A stretch of 64,000 nt of DNA from Pisolithus tinctorius. Taxonomy: Eukaryota > Basidiomycota > Agaricomycetes > Boletales > Pisolithaceae. A program made the translations under genes and the position numbers. Under the pieces are notes generated by a model. The model was not told the origin of the DNA and ran no database searches. It was given only the letters and a program-made list of their open reading frames with translations. Below are positions 1 through 11,430 of this stretch, one piece after another. The stretch spans positions 2,170,001-2,234,000 of the forward strand of contig JANFAH010000008.1 of NCBI GenBank assembly GCA_024663395.1. The letters run 5' to 3'. Position 1 is the first letter of the stretch, and each line of letters begins with the position of its first letter.

Positions 1-1417
1 TCCTCGAAAGGTGCCATGGTGGACGCATTGTGAATCCAAAGGCTCCAACCCACAGACAGCGTATCATCGGACGCATGTGCCATACACGTCAAACCACACA
101 CATTTCCAGGACAATCTGCACCGGCTTGTGCTCCGCAGTCGCAATCACCGTCGACGTGAAGCTCATGCAGCAAACGCTATGTCGATAAATTCATAAAATC
201 GTACGGTTCGGAACTCATGGCTAGTGTAATAATCACCACCTCCGATTAATAGCTCATAACCTGTTGGTGGGAGACCTCGTGCCTGCCCATCATAGCATTG
301 ACGGCTTTGTCAGCAAGTTTCGTTCGCGCACCGTTGAAGAAGCCTCCACATCACCCATAAAAACGTTTCCGATGACTGTCCATAGCTGCACGAATGGCCT
401 GAAGACCGACATGTACTTGTAATTCGTTTTTGGTGATATAATCACTGACATAGTAAGTCAATGCTTTGCTGCTGCACCAGACCCAATGACTTAATGTCCA
501 TGTTACATTGCAACAGGAATAAAACAACGTCGTTTATAATTATTGATCCATGGATGATGTCGCCGAAGAAGGATAGATTGTGTCTCAGGATCGAGGTAAG
601 ACAGCGCGCGGACGGAACCATCAATTCGCATCCGACAATTCTCATCTTGGGGTTCCTCTCCGGGGCGAAGATGTTTAAAACAGGTTGGGGTATGTTCATG
701 CCAATTACACTGAATTGCAAGGCGCGTGACGAATTCATGAAATGCATCTTCGAAGACACTCTGCTCACACACGGCAATCTGAGGTGGCTCCTGTAAACGA
801 GGATCGGGCGCGTCCTCCGCTCGTGCAGGTTTTGATGAACCTGTATCTCCAATGCTCTCAATCGTCGTTCCAGGAAGTTCACACCGGATAACGTCCTCCA
901 ACCAGCGGAAGAGCAAACCTTCAAACCGTTCGTCATTCATCATCATCGACCGCAACCGTTCCGGATTTGGATGTCCATCAATCCACAGCAACATATGGCA
1001 GTGAAGGGTCCCTCTTCCCTGCGCCTCCACCGTACCGTAGTATCCGGAACATCTTCCAAACAAACCGCTGCCATTGTTATATTTAATAACGACGTCTATG
1101 AAACCCTGGATGAGAACGTCGAACGCCTTAGCCGCAGCGGCTGGATGGGAAGCGACGAAGACAGCCCGCTCATATGCCCCGAGTTGGCGCCATAGAGATA
1201 CGTCTAGACCCCCAAAGTGAGCGACAAGAACATTCGTCAGGTCATGCGGATTTAAAGTTAGGAAAAACGCAGGGGTACCCAGTTGCCGTGTCAGTGAGCG
1301 AATTTCGTTGCGCCGACATAGCTTGTACCCATCACTACCAGGCAATGAACGACAGATTACATTTAGCTCTCGAAACAATCGGAGCGCGCCCCTTTCGCCA
1401 ACGGTCTCGACCTTCAC
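1..1417 (-). pseudogene. Helitron Rep (HUH endonuclease) domain, frameshifted and partial
   Basis: A 304-codon open segment (1417 down to 503) contains the PAFFLTLNPHD motif at residues 49-59 and the two-histidine HUH core GRGTLHCHMLLW with HCH at residues 139-141. In the family this domain nicks DNA for rolling-circle transposition. Reading then moves to a second frame (NDVVLFLLQCNMDIK, about 530-480) and to a third from about position 467 (KALTYYVSDYITKNEL, then a SHEFRTVRF-type motif near 200). CNMDIK and DYITK are typical of Helitron proteins just after the Rep core. At least two frameshifts and an internal stop show that the copy is inactive. The catalytic tyrosine(s) and helicase are not in the window. 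Confidence 0.85.
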
Positions 1418-1817
1418 CTTGGGTCCCGTTCCAATTTCTCGGCCAAAGATGTTATGAAGGACTCAGCCTCATGAATGTCACTCACAAGGCTGTGGCGTCG
1501 TGCTGACGGTATGGAGAATGCCACATTCTCACTTGCCGCCCGTTTCTGCAAAATATTCCAGCATACGAAAGGAAAACTCGGGTCTTGCGCGAAGGGCGAA
1601 TCCACTTGTCGCAGCAAATTTTTCAATTGACGTTGGAAGGAAATGTGTTGTTCGGTCGTCGAGCAGGATGGTTAAACCCACCGATCCCCCAAGGATCGAG
1701 GTGGGGGAACACTGCGGTCAAAAAGGCAGGCGAGTTGTCATTCATCAACTCGGAACCAGTACGACTGACTAGAAACCTCTTGTGATCCAAAGCGTGGGCC
1801 AGTGCAGTCGCTTTCAT
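1414..1817 (-). pseudogene. Helitron protein segment upstream of the Rep domain
   Basis: Two overlapping minus frames carry FPHLDPWGIGGFNHP (about 1720-1675) and LLRQVDSPFAQDPSFPFVCW (about 1617-1558). Both are conserved in Helitron proteins immediately upstream of the Rep domain. The change of frame between them near 1625 marks a frameshift. The order and spacing match the Rep segment that follows on the same strand. Confidence 0.75.
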
Positions 1818-2300
1818 AGCCCGCGACCGCTCGGACGATCCCCATCAATATATGCAACCGTTTCTGTAACGAGATCTGCAGTAATTGCAGACCAATCGCT
1901 ACCGTCACTGGCATCGACTGACTCATCGCTGTCTCGAAGATGAGTAATCTCAACTCCTTGCAGAACGCCTGTATCTTCTTCGCCATTCACCAATGCGGCC
2001 AGGTTCTCCGCACTGAAAGTGATTCCATTCTTCGAATACCACTCATTGTTAGAAACCAACCACTCGATTATACACTTGACCCTTGATTTACAGACGAGAA
2101 CAGGCGGGAATTTGCGCAAAGCATCTGCGCTGGGACGAAAGGTACCACCTGCAAACACCACACACACAGCCCCCCGCAAATCGCTCGCTGTCGGCGGAAG
2201 GACATTGGACAGAGAAGAAGGATCCTGAGGCAAGAGAGCAACATTCCCTCTGTTAAACCGCTGACTGGCTTCCTCAGGAACACGCCCCCCTCGGACGCTC

Positions 2301-2720
2301 CTAGTTTGATAATGATGGGTAACGATAGTAGCGCGACAGGGCGACAAGCATCAGTTCCACCGCACTACTAGTCTGTATACATCGCAGAACGTCTTGGGGC
2401 AACTCACTCAACGCATAATATTGAAAATTAGCTATCGCGTCCTTTGGTTGTCGCGGCGGCTTTGCCGTAAGAGCCTTTCGACACGAAGTACACATCTGCA
2501 CCTTCTCGATATCATCCAAGCAACGCATCCCTCGAGGACAAAGTATGGCGCCATGGTACTTTTCTAAATCATACGACTGGGGTCGACATTGATAAGGCAA
2601 CCAATCATTCCTTAAAACAGAAAGCATTTGCGCGCTGGGAACGATATCTACAAGTTCACGACACCGAATCAACTGTGCACACACCGCACAAACTCCCTCC
2701 TCAAGATGCTGTGGAGACAT
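2301..2720 (-). pseudogene. Helitron-associated Cys-rich region (DUF6570-like)
   Basis: This 139-codon segment has paired cysteines (CAVCAQL, CTSCRKAL) and ends in LSELPQDVLRCIQTSSAVE. That is the pattern of the domain that commonly precedes the Rep domain in Agaricomycete Helitron proteins. The frame breaks downstream: a continuation with the same character runs to about 1814 in another frame. I assign the domain from memory of the motif and not from a search. Confidence 0.6.
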
Positions 2721-2745
2721 AGTGTTCTGCCAATCGCGGATGATG

Positions 2746-3396
2746 TCAATTTATCACTCGAGGATCGCATCGAGGATAACTGAAAGGTTCCTCTCCACCC
2801 CCCGTAACCGGCTTAACTCGGCGTGCCTGTACAACATTTCTATGCATATCTCTAAGTCTCGCTTTATTGCTCTCTAACGAAATAGCCGGCTGCAGCGCAG
2901 GCGAAAAGCATCTACCCCGCCGCGCCGTTCTTAACTGTCGAAATACGTACAGTAGCGACGGACATGTAGCGCCACACTCATGAATGCGAAGAGCATCAAC
3001 GCACATCGCCCGCCGCAGCTCACTACTGAGAACCACAGCGTGGAATTCTGCAATAGCTTTCAGGTTGTTCACTGTAAGAAACGGGAACTGTTCGACAAGC
3101 TCACGAAGCGAGCCACTCGAACACAACAACGACCCTGTTGGGTACAATGAACCAACACTCAAGTCGTAATGCACAGCAACGCGTTCAAATGTGAACTCCC
3201 GACGTAAAATCTCATAGCTAATCGCACCAACGTCACTGACCCCAGCGATGTCAACACACAAGCGGCGAACGCCACTGTCCATGTTATTACGCACACTCTC
3301 AACTGTGCTTCCCAAAAAATGTGCACAACGGTAATACGTCGAGAAAGAGGCACCAACCCCACCCAACCAAACCAACCCCAAAGGAAACCCACGCAC
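2746..3396 (-). pseudogene. Probable N-terminal part of the Helitron protein
   Basis: A 216-codon open segment directly upstream (minus strand) of the Cys-rich Helitron piece. It contains SLRELVEQFPFLTVNNLKAI followed by ALRIHECGATC, which resembles the SAP-like helix plus Cys region at the start of Helitron proteins. I include it because of strand, order and adjacency; alone it would be unassigned. Confidence 0.45.
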
Positions 3397-3543
3397 GTGA
3401 CCGGTCCTGGCGGCCCGGTACGATTTGCGGTCACAAAGAGTTTACAAACCTGGGCCTAACGGCGTCCAGGAATAACAGGAAATCAGGATATGTACACGTG
3501 GGACGTAAGGTATAAGAAAACCAGCGAACATTGGGAAAGTAAG

Positions 3544-6311
3544 TTACACTTGGCTGAGTGGTTCGTAACCTCTCCGGCTCGAACTGGTTGTCATCCTCAA
3601 ACCAAGTTTTGCAAGAAGCCTCTTACTTCTACTTCCACCGTCGTGGTCACGCTCAAATTCGCCCCGTTCGGCATCTCTCTTCCTTTTCCCCTCCTCGAAT
3701 CCTTCAGGAGGTACATCGTATACCTGTCCATAATCCACCCCCACTTCCTTCCCCATCGTCCAGAAGTCTCGACAATTGCGGACCAACCCAAGGTCGAATG
3801 GATTCCGGGCACGAGCAGAAGAAGACCCGAGGGCTAGACCGTGAGCAGCACGACCGCGGGTAAAACGATCCAGTCCAACAAGGTTGAGGAGAAATGCTCC
3901 ACAAGTTCCTGGAGCTGAAAGTGCTTTACATAACCCCACATGATGGTGTCGATGTTTGGGTTCCCCCTCGCCTTCACTCTCTTCGTCTCCTCGGTCATTG
4001 TTCACCGCGTGGTGGTGACGATGACCCATTTGAATGCCAGTGGCTCCGCTGCCAGCCGCCAGACCACCGCGACCACCCATGGATCCAAAGCGACCAAGGT
4101 TGGACACTTCGAGAGTTGTAAGCTGGCGAGCAACTTGCCAGAATTGTGTGAGCAAAAGAACTGAAGTCCAGGTCAATTGCAAAGTGGACCACAGCGACAC
4201 CGAGAGAAGGAAGGAATCGATCGCTGCAGGTACACAGAAAATAGGAGAGCAATCAGCCGCAATATTGTCCGGAGCGGTGGCAGACGCATAGACTGTATGA
4301 GAGGGAGTAAGCAGGGTGGCGAGATTTCGTTGGTTCGGTGGACTTACACTCATAGGTCAAATAGTCGAAAAGGATAATGCCCGTGACTAACGTAGTGACG
4401 AACATGAGGAATTGTCGGTGATTGTTAGAGCCGACTGAAAGTAAATGTGAGAAGTTGAGTGATTGAAGTCATAGTAGGTACACACCACAATTCCATATCC
4501 AGGGACAATGGCTGTGGATGGTATGTAAAATGGTAAAAACAGCTACAACTCCAGAAACTTACTGATCACTTCTAGCCACACACCGATCGCACATACGACA
4601 ATGCTTTGAGCGAAGAGGTTTCTTTGCCTGGAGGAAATAACTGAGGAATCCTGAAGTGGCGGCAGCGACACCTACGACATACCATGCATTGTATGCAGAA
4701 TGTTTGACCATTAAGTCGCCCTTCCGAAGCGAGGTCCTCAATGATCTGCGACAATACCAAGCCAATGATATGATCATAGGTTTAAGAAACGGAACAGCTT
4801 ACAGCCTTGAGCTCTCCATCATTGACTGGACGAGGACATGTACCAGGATCGAGCATAATCGCTCGGAAGAAATTATACACACAAAGCCCCATATTCAGTG
4901 CGAATGCCAGATGGACGAACGGGTGGTTTGGAGGCTCTGATCGAATAAATAAGTCGCACACCCTAGCACTTAACAGTAAGTAGGCTTACGTGTAACTAAT
5001 CTTGTGAGCCAAGCATAACCAACCCATATCATGGAACCGGCGATGATACCCGCGAAATATGGACTTTGGTTAACAGTCTCCACGTACGAATCTTTGTTCA
5101 AAAGTACACGGGTAACGATCTGCTCGAGAAGACATTAAACCGTATCCCGTAGCAAAGAAATAACTCACATGATGAAGAGCGAAAAATTCCGCCATAGCCA
5201 GTACCATTCCAGTATACCATGGCAAGATTGACAAGGTGGTAAATATGATATAGAGGAATAGCGCAGGCAAGACAAAAATTGCAACACGAGTATTTCTCTA
5301 GGGCCAGCGTCAGAGAAGACTTTGCACTAATAAACAGGACCTACCTCACTCAAAGGCTTTGCCTTCTTGACACCGAATTCATTCATACCACCCTCCTCCA
5401 TGGAACGCTTCCAGGCACCGAAGCTTTTGAGTTCGACAGCCATGTCTCTAGGAGTGCGACCCTCGGCGTCTTTTGCATGGATATCGGCTCCTATCTCTAC
5501 AAGTCGGCGAAGAATAGCTCTGTTGCCTCTAACAACAGCCCAGTGCAACGGCGATAGGCCGACATCGTCTTTAAGATTCGGGTTTGCGCCGTGCTTCAGC
5601 AGTAAGTCGACGGACAATGCATCACCCTGGTAAGCGGCCCACATCAAAGGCGTGTGTCCCTGCATATCACGAGAATCAACGTTAACGGGTTGGTGAAGAA
5701 GGTATAGCAGCGGCATGACGGAGGATGAATGGGTAACAAGGTGGAGAGCATTGTACCCTTGGGTGTCAGTGAAATTTGGATCTGCGTTACGGGATATCAG
5801 GAGATGGATCACGTAGAGGTACCCGTTTCGTGCAGCCCACTGCAAAGGGGTAGCTTGTAAATCGCCCCCAACCGCATCCACTTCTGCACCTTGCTCTATG
5901 AGGTAACGACAAGTAGCCAGCTGCGCGTTGATCGCTGCCCAATGGAGAGGCGTACTAGGGGGGAGTGTATAAATGACGATGGTGTAATTGAAGGTCGAAG
6001 ACTTACACGTTTTGACTATCTCTATCATTGACGGTTGCTTTTCCGGATTCGACCAGATCTCGGATGGTAGCAAGGTCACCTCGCTGCGCCGCCGCAATAA
6101 TCTCGGTCTGAAAACGTCATGAGTGTATACGAACTCTCGATGCAGAGGAGTCGCTCCGCACCGCTACTGGCTGCGTCGGACGGGCAAACGAGAGGTCCGT
6201 TGCCGATGCCTGTTCGGTGTCTACCTTTGCCGTGGGTTCGCCCTTCTGGCCTTGCCCTTGCTCATTCATTGTCGCGGTGCAGTGTTGTCTGCGTGGCGGG
6301 AGCTTCGGCAC
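3544..6311 (-). CDS. AKR1: Ankyrin-repeat DHHC palmitoyltransferase (Akr1 type)
   Basis: Golgi/endosomal protein S-acyltransferase. I assemble eleven exons on the minus strand: 6311-6168 (or to 6162), 6107-6007, 5954-5345, 5297-5169, 5119-4990, 4936-4803, 4745-4683, 4627-4563, 4511-4486, 4434-4348 and 4292-3544. They give one frame of 745 aa, close to yeast Akr1 (764 aa). Residues about 50-260 are ankyrin repeats ([39 protein letters not shown]), followed by hydrophobic segments. The Cys-rich domain reads QTFCIQCM, then [20 protein letters not shown], with an intact DHHC at about 458-461. The codon for the first His of DHHC is split by intron 8. The C-terminal tail has a His-rich stretch and the RNPFDLG motif usual in fungal Akr1. 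Two alternative donors for exon 1 (6167 or 6161) are both in phase. The start could also be the second Met (6269). Confidence 0.93.
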
Positions 6312-6419
6312 TAGTCGAGTGGCTGTCCGCCAATAACGGGCTTGGAAACATGTGACTAACCCTAATATCTTTTCAGCTAACCCTATTACTGGGTTGGGGT
6401 TAGCACGTTGTCTGGTCCC
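6312..6419. promoter_or_regulatory. Shared 108-bp divergent promoter of AKR1 and GPHR, with telobox-like motifs
   Basis: This is the whole space between the AKR1 and GPHR start codons. It holds CTAACCCTAA at 6356-6365, CTAACCCTA at 6377-6385 and a reverse-orientation GGGGTTAG at 6396-6403, plus a CCAAT at 6330-6334. AACCCTA/TTAGGG boxes are known binding sites for Myb-type telomere-repeat factors in fungal and plant promoters. That they act here is inferred from sequence alone. Confidence 0.55.
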
Positions 6420-8413
6420 ATGTTGTCCGTCGATCTCTTGGTGGTCTTTACTCTGAGGTCAGTCTCCTGTGCTCATGAGCAGGGTGTCAAGTTTTCTGAG
6501 CGTGTTCCTACAGCATAGGACTCTTCACAGTCTGCCGTGTGTTTCTGCAGAAGCGGCTGTACAGTGGCTTGCAGCAGCTTGCACCTCAGCTCCAGGATCC
6601 CAGCAGTGGCCTCCCACAATCTGCCACCACACCGAAATCGAATCCAGCTAAGTATTCGTGGCACTCGGTCCTTGCTCAATCATGCTTCTCTGTTTGCTTC
6701 GTCGAATGCTGCGTCCTTTTCGCCATGCTGATGTGCCAAGGGTTTGGCGTCCTAAATCCGCAGCAAGTACCCAGCTGCATGGGGAGGTGTGTCGTACGCT
6801 GATTGGACATGTGATCTTCCAGGGCTAGGTTGTACAGCTGGAAAGCTTCACTTCTGTTCTTGCTAGGTACGATTACCGTCCTGGTGCCTGCCTCGTTTTC
6901 CATGGTTCTTACCTACCGGACGGGTATGTCCAATTGTACCATGGATCAATGTCTGAGCAGATCTCACCCCCATTCGCCCCACAGAAACACCGGGCCTTTT
7001 CAACTTCCGTGCCATAACATTTTTATTACCTGTTGCAGCTTTTGTCTTCGTCCTGTCCTTCATTCCTCTCCCGCCGGATTTGACGTCACACAACCCCCTG
7101 ACGGCGACAACCGCGCGACTCGTTGTACTTGGCACAACGATCCTCGGACTTCTTTCAGGTTTGGGTTCTGTTAATGGGGCATGGAGTGCATTCGCTCGCA
7201 AGACGTAAGTGGTCTCGTGCTATTGCTCTCCCAACAGTGATTTAATATCGGTAGATCAATCGCTTCCCCGTCTTCAATTGCTTCTGCTGAGGTTGCTCTC
7301 GAACGAGTCAAGTCTGATTTACGTGAACGCACGCAAGATCTTTATGAGTACTCCCCATCCAAGGTTTGACATCCACAATGCTTCCTGGCCTTGTTGTCCC
7401 CCTAAATTCAACCCAGCCACAAACGAATGAAACATGGACATCACGTTTGACATTTAAGCGCGATACCCGTGAGTCGATTCTCCCCCCCTTTTTTTGAAAC
7501 GTATGACGTGTGAATCCATATGGTCCCCACCCACCAGACCGCGATTCTCTACAACAAGAAATCATTGGCTTGCAAGCATTGGAGTCGCAAATGGCATCCC
7601 GCATTTCCACCCTCAAGCGCCATCGAGAGACCGCAGAATTTTCCGAGTCATTTCGTGGTAAATGGCTTGGTAGGACTTGGGCGGTGTACTGCGTGTGCCG
7701 TGTTTGCAGTGTAATACATCCGATGCCACTCCACCTGATGTCCGTTCTGCTCACATGCTCCCTAGTCCGCGATCAACCTCCTATCTCCGCCATCTTCAAC
7801 TGTCGGCTCATCGTCCTATGGGGATGTAATCGCACATGTTCTCGCGTACCTGCTGTCACTGCTACCTTTTGATGGCGCACGCCGAGCACCTGGAATAGAT
7901 GTACCGTCTCTTTCGAGACAAATCAGTCTGGCGCTCGTCGGAGTGATCATCCTCAGCAGCATCCGCGTGGTGCTGATGGGGGTAATGAGAGTGAGCAATT
8001 CCATATGGTAACAATGTTCCATTCCGTTAAACGTGCCTTCTTCTGTCTCTTTTAGGTCTTCCGAATAACCTCCCGTAGCATGTCAGCCTCATTGATGCTG
8101 CTTGTCCTCGCTCAGCTGATGGTGTGTTCTTCCATTCGATCAGTGAAAGCGACTTACCCCATCCTTTCATCACAAGGGCATATACCTCCTTTCGACAGTG
8201 GTTCAACTGCGCACCATGTTTCCTCCATCAGCAGCCGCTGATACCCCCACAAGCGCATCTCCTGATGCCGTCGAAATTAATCTCCTTTCTACTCTTCCGG
8301 AATACACACTATTTGGGGGACTTTTCGACTGGTCGTTCCTCGCTGGTGCAGGGGGATGCGCACTGGTTCGCTGGGCAGGGGGATTTTTTGGTGAAAATGA
8401 AATGGACCTGTAA
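6420..8413 (+). CDS. GPHR: Golgi pH regulator (GPHR/GPR89 family)
   Basis: Multi-pass anion channel/acidification factor of the Golgi; plant members were also named ABA GPCR-type proteins. Ten exons assemble into one frame of 497 aa: 6420-6457, 6514-6786, 6823-6923, 6985-7204, 7255-7363, 7417-7468, 7538-7710, 7766-7990, 8056-8121 and 8177-8413. Supporting motifs are LVVLGTTILGLLSGLGSVN (about 180-200, family GLLSGFGAVN), a central helical region with LRERTQDL and ALESQM, SFRGKW before the next helix, and the C-terminal block LVGVIILSSIRVVLMGV, LVLAQLMGIYLLSTVVQL and the closing LFDWSFL region. Length fits the family (about 450-550 aa). The 36-nt intron 2 (6787-6822) is short and its donor is the least certain. 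The gene is divergent from AKR1. Confidence 0.92.
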
Positions 8414-8838
8414 TGACGGACCAACTGCAAGATCCACCTGTATAATATCAGATTTACACTGCATTTATCTCCCGGATAGGACATCGCTGTATGGATAAGA
8501 AATACGATGGTTGACATCAGGTACAGACCAGCTGAGCGCATGTTACTGCTTCTCTGGATTTTTAAAAGTACCACATTGGGAGGACGCAAGCGGAGGATAA
8601 CCCACGCAACGGCACTAAAAAATGATATGGTCACGCTTCGGATAACAGGTGCCAACAAAATTCTGGATAGATGAAACAAGATACAAAGTCCCATACTAAG
8701 ACAACACAAGTCGCATCGTAGCATGCCAAAAAGCAAGAGGGAAAATGCATGTATATCCAAACCAACGATAAAAGCAAAACCAATAGAACTCCAGGAACAG
8801 TCACCCATTTTCAGGTTCCTGGGACCGGCCCGATCGTT
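8414..8838. other. Convergent intergenic spacer
   Basis: This 425-bp space separates the stops of GPHR (+) and the seven-helix protein gene (-). I see no gene here; it presumably holds both 3' UTRs. Confidence 0.6.
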
Positions 8839-10454
8839 CTATGACAGGGCACCCCATACCGCCAGACCGGCGAAGAAAGACATAAGGCTTACGAGCACAC
8901 CCACGTATGCAGCTGTGTGCACGCCAATGCGAGGAAGTACGGTGGGAGTATAAAGGGATGCGAGCGACGTGTGAATAACCAAGACAACGGGAAATGCGAC
9001 GATAAGGGAAGAATGTGAGAAGACGTCGAGATGCACTCGTCCAATATCCGAGGCTGGGATGGAGAGAGTTGACCGAAGAAATGCAGCCGATAAGAGAAGG
9101 TTAAGCCCGAGAGAAAGGATGATAGAGTTGAACCTCTGCAGGCATGCGATGAAAACTGGAATTTTCTGGAAGTCGCAATCATTCAATTAGCGGGAGAAGA
9201 AACAGACATCAGTTAACTCTGAAAAACTCACGACGACTGCGACACCGTAAAGTTCTTCTAGCTCCTCGCGGGCTTTAACGGCCATGAGTGTGTCAAAGTC
9301 CTTATCGATTTGTGATGTGAGAGCAGTTGCATTTGGGTGCGGCTCATCAGTTTGCAGGCCTTCAGCTTCCGGATCGACAGGCTGCTCAGGGAATGTGCGC
9401 ACACGATCCCTCCAATCGTAAGCGTGGCCATTAGACGCCGGTATCGGACTTGACGGGTTTTGCTTTAACCTTTCCAAGAACTCATGCTCCCTTCCTCGAG
9501 GAACCATGACATCTCGGTAAAGAGAGATACCCTGGTAGTTTTGCGCGACTGCCACCAAGACTTCGGCAACATTCAGTGAAAGCCACCAAACTGTACGGAA
9601 GGATGGATCTTGCCATGTTGGCGTGGGGTACTTCATATTGTGGCGGACCTCGAGAACGATGAGGGACATAAGGCGTAAGAGATTGACAACCACAATGCTC
9701 AAGAACGTGGATACGAGACATGCGAAACTGGGTCGCAGCAGGTGCAGGGAAACAGAATAAAGTGGAACTCGGAGGAGATAAGCCAGACTAAACATTGCGG
9801 AGGACAACGCAAGTTCTGGAATTGGCGACGGGGAGTAGTAAGGATAACGAGAAGGCGTTGAATCGGGCCAGCATAACCATGGGAGGAGCACGATGACAAC
9901 GAAGGTGGTCAGCGCCGTCAACGGCACCATGGTATACATTGCAAGCAATCGCTTGTATGACCCTGTTTCGAGAGTTGGCAGGCAAAACTGGTATACTGGC
10001 AGGGAAACCCACCAAGGTATAGGCCGTTCTCCTCCAACTCCCATTCCAACGCCTCGTCGACGTCAGCAGCGTCATAGTCGGAGTCGTATGCCTGGTCCCG
10101 CGATACCTCAGCATTATCCTCCTCTGCCACCCTGCAAAGCGAGCTACCGCGCCTGAGGCTCTCGGGACTGCCCCTCATCCTGTGATCGTGTTCGTCGTCG
10201 CTTAAGCCGCTTAGGATACTCTCGCCGTGCGAGTCCATACGCCTCCACTGGGCTCTCCCAGTGTCGGAATGGTCGTCGTGATCGCTGTGGTAGTCACTAC
10301 TTGACGTGCCTCGCCGACTGCTTTCAGAAGGCCTAGGTCTGTCGGGCGCGTAGAATACTTCATTGGTAACTCGACTGGGGTCCCTTAGGCTGTCCCATCC
10401 ATAGTAGGTTTGCGGCAAGACGGCTGCGACTGTCTGAGCGACTCTTCTATGCAT
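8839..10454 (-). CDS. Unrecognised polytopic membrane protein with acidic N-terminus
   Basis: Three exons (10454-10013, 9962-9232, 9165-8839) join in frame to 499 aa. The first about 145 residues are hydrophilic and rich in Ser/Asp/Arg (DYHSDHDDHSD, DSDYDAADVDEALEW). The splice restores EENGLYLGSYKRLLAMY directly before the first helix. About seven hydrophobic segments follow, including ALTTFVVIVLLPWL, FACLVSTFLSIVVVNLLRLM, FIACLQRFNSIILSLGLNLL, LIVAFPVVLVIHTSLASL and AAYVGVLVSLMSFFAGL at the very C-terminus. A hydrophilic loop of about 100 residues separates the fourth and fifth helices. I do not recognise the family; the regular exon structure and conserved-looking motifs support a real gene. 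Its start Met is the first in frame after a stop-poor 5' region, so an upstream exon cannot be excluded. Confidence 0.8.
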
Positions 10455-11430
10455 TTGTACTTCAGGTAGAGAACGATGACAGTCTCGAGGCCACACTACA
10501 AATATTCGTCTAAATGTATGTACTACTACGCCTGCCCTTCTTGAAGCGGTGTACCGCTCGAACGCATGCGAGACGTGCCCGTACCGCCCCGTCTGAACAG
10601 CCAATGAGAAGCACAGACGGTTCGTGCAAGGCAAAACATGTTGAACACGGAAGCCTCGTTACCGTAAACCCACGGACCAGATCGCGGTAATGAGTGGAGA
10701 GAACGCTGAGAAACTGTGAAAGATAAACGGATGCTATCCATATCACCTTGCAGGCGAATCTCTGTGACAGGCTAGATGAGTACACGAGACAAGACAAGAC
10801 AAGCGGTAAAGATGATCAGATATCGATGCATTTCAACAAGTTAATCTTTCATCTCCAATTTGTACACCAGGAGACTCGGTAGAAAGACAACGTTCCGTCC
10901 GCCCATCGAATAAATTTCATCCAAGAACCAAAAAGAAAAGACAAAAACGAGCACAGTACTCACACATTCTTACGAGTTAGCGGTGGGAGTCCAATCTGAG
11001 AAATAAAATGTCAGCATTTGGATAAATAGCTGGAGAAAACCAATGGAAGAATCAGACAAGGCTGAAATCGATTTGGACATCCACATATATGTTCGGAATG
11101 TGGTAAAACGTATGGTATTTTGACGGTCATCATACGAGGGGTAATATGAACGCGAGACTCACCGCAGGTTCGCATACGAAGGCGGTCAACAGGCAATTTG
11201 CAGGCTAGCTGTATGACAAAAGAAATTTATTCGAAGACATATTTGATCTCCGCTTCAATTGCTGAGTTTGCCGAGGTGCTATCTTATCCCCTGAAGATAA
11301 TTCTCGTAGTTTCCCGTCAATCAATGCACTACACTTGTTGAGCACCACCGCCATCGCCTGGCTCTGCGGTTGGAAAGTAACTTTATTAATCCATTTTCTT
11401 CATTTAATCTCCAGCCTGCACGTTAGCAAA
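10455..11430. other. Divergent intergenic region before FES1
   Basis: 976 bp between the starts of the seven-helix protein gene (-) and FES1 (+). Minus-strand reading frames of 70-95 codons occur at 10510-10797, but they lack conserved motifs and I do not call them. The region presumably holds two promoters. Confidence 0.5.

Larger units (their letters stand above)
1..3396 (-). mobile_element. Degenerate Helitron, truncated by the window edge
   Basis: Four consecutive minus-strand segments read as parts of one Helitron RepHel-type protein, in the order expected for Agaricomycete Helitrons: an N-terminal region, a Cys-containing region ending in an LSELPQDV-type motif, an FPHLDPWGIGGF motif, then the HUH replication-initiator domain. 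Several frameshifts separate the pieces, so the copy is dead. The helicase part would lie left of position 1. I could not identify the Helitron 5' terminus; the coding similarity fades near 3.4 kb, about 150 bp from the 3' end of AKR1. Confidence 0.85.

Noticed and set aside
6356..6403. Interstitial telomere tract
   Set aside because: Only three separated single motifs, not tandem repeats; promoter boxes are the simpler reading.
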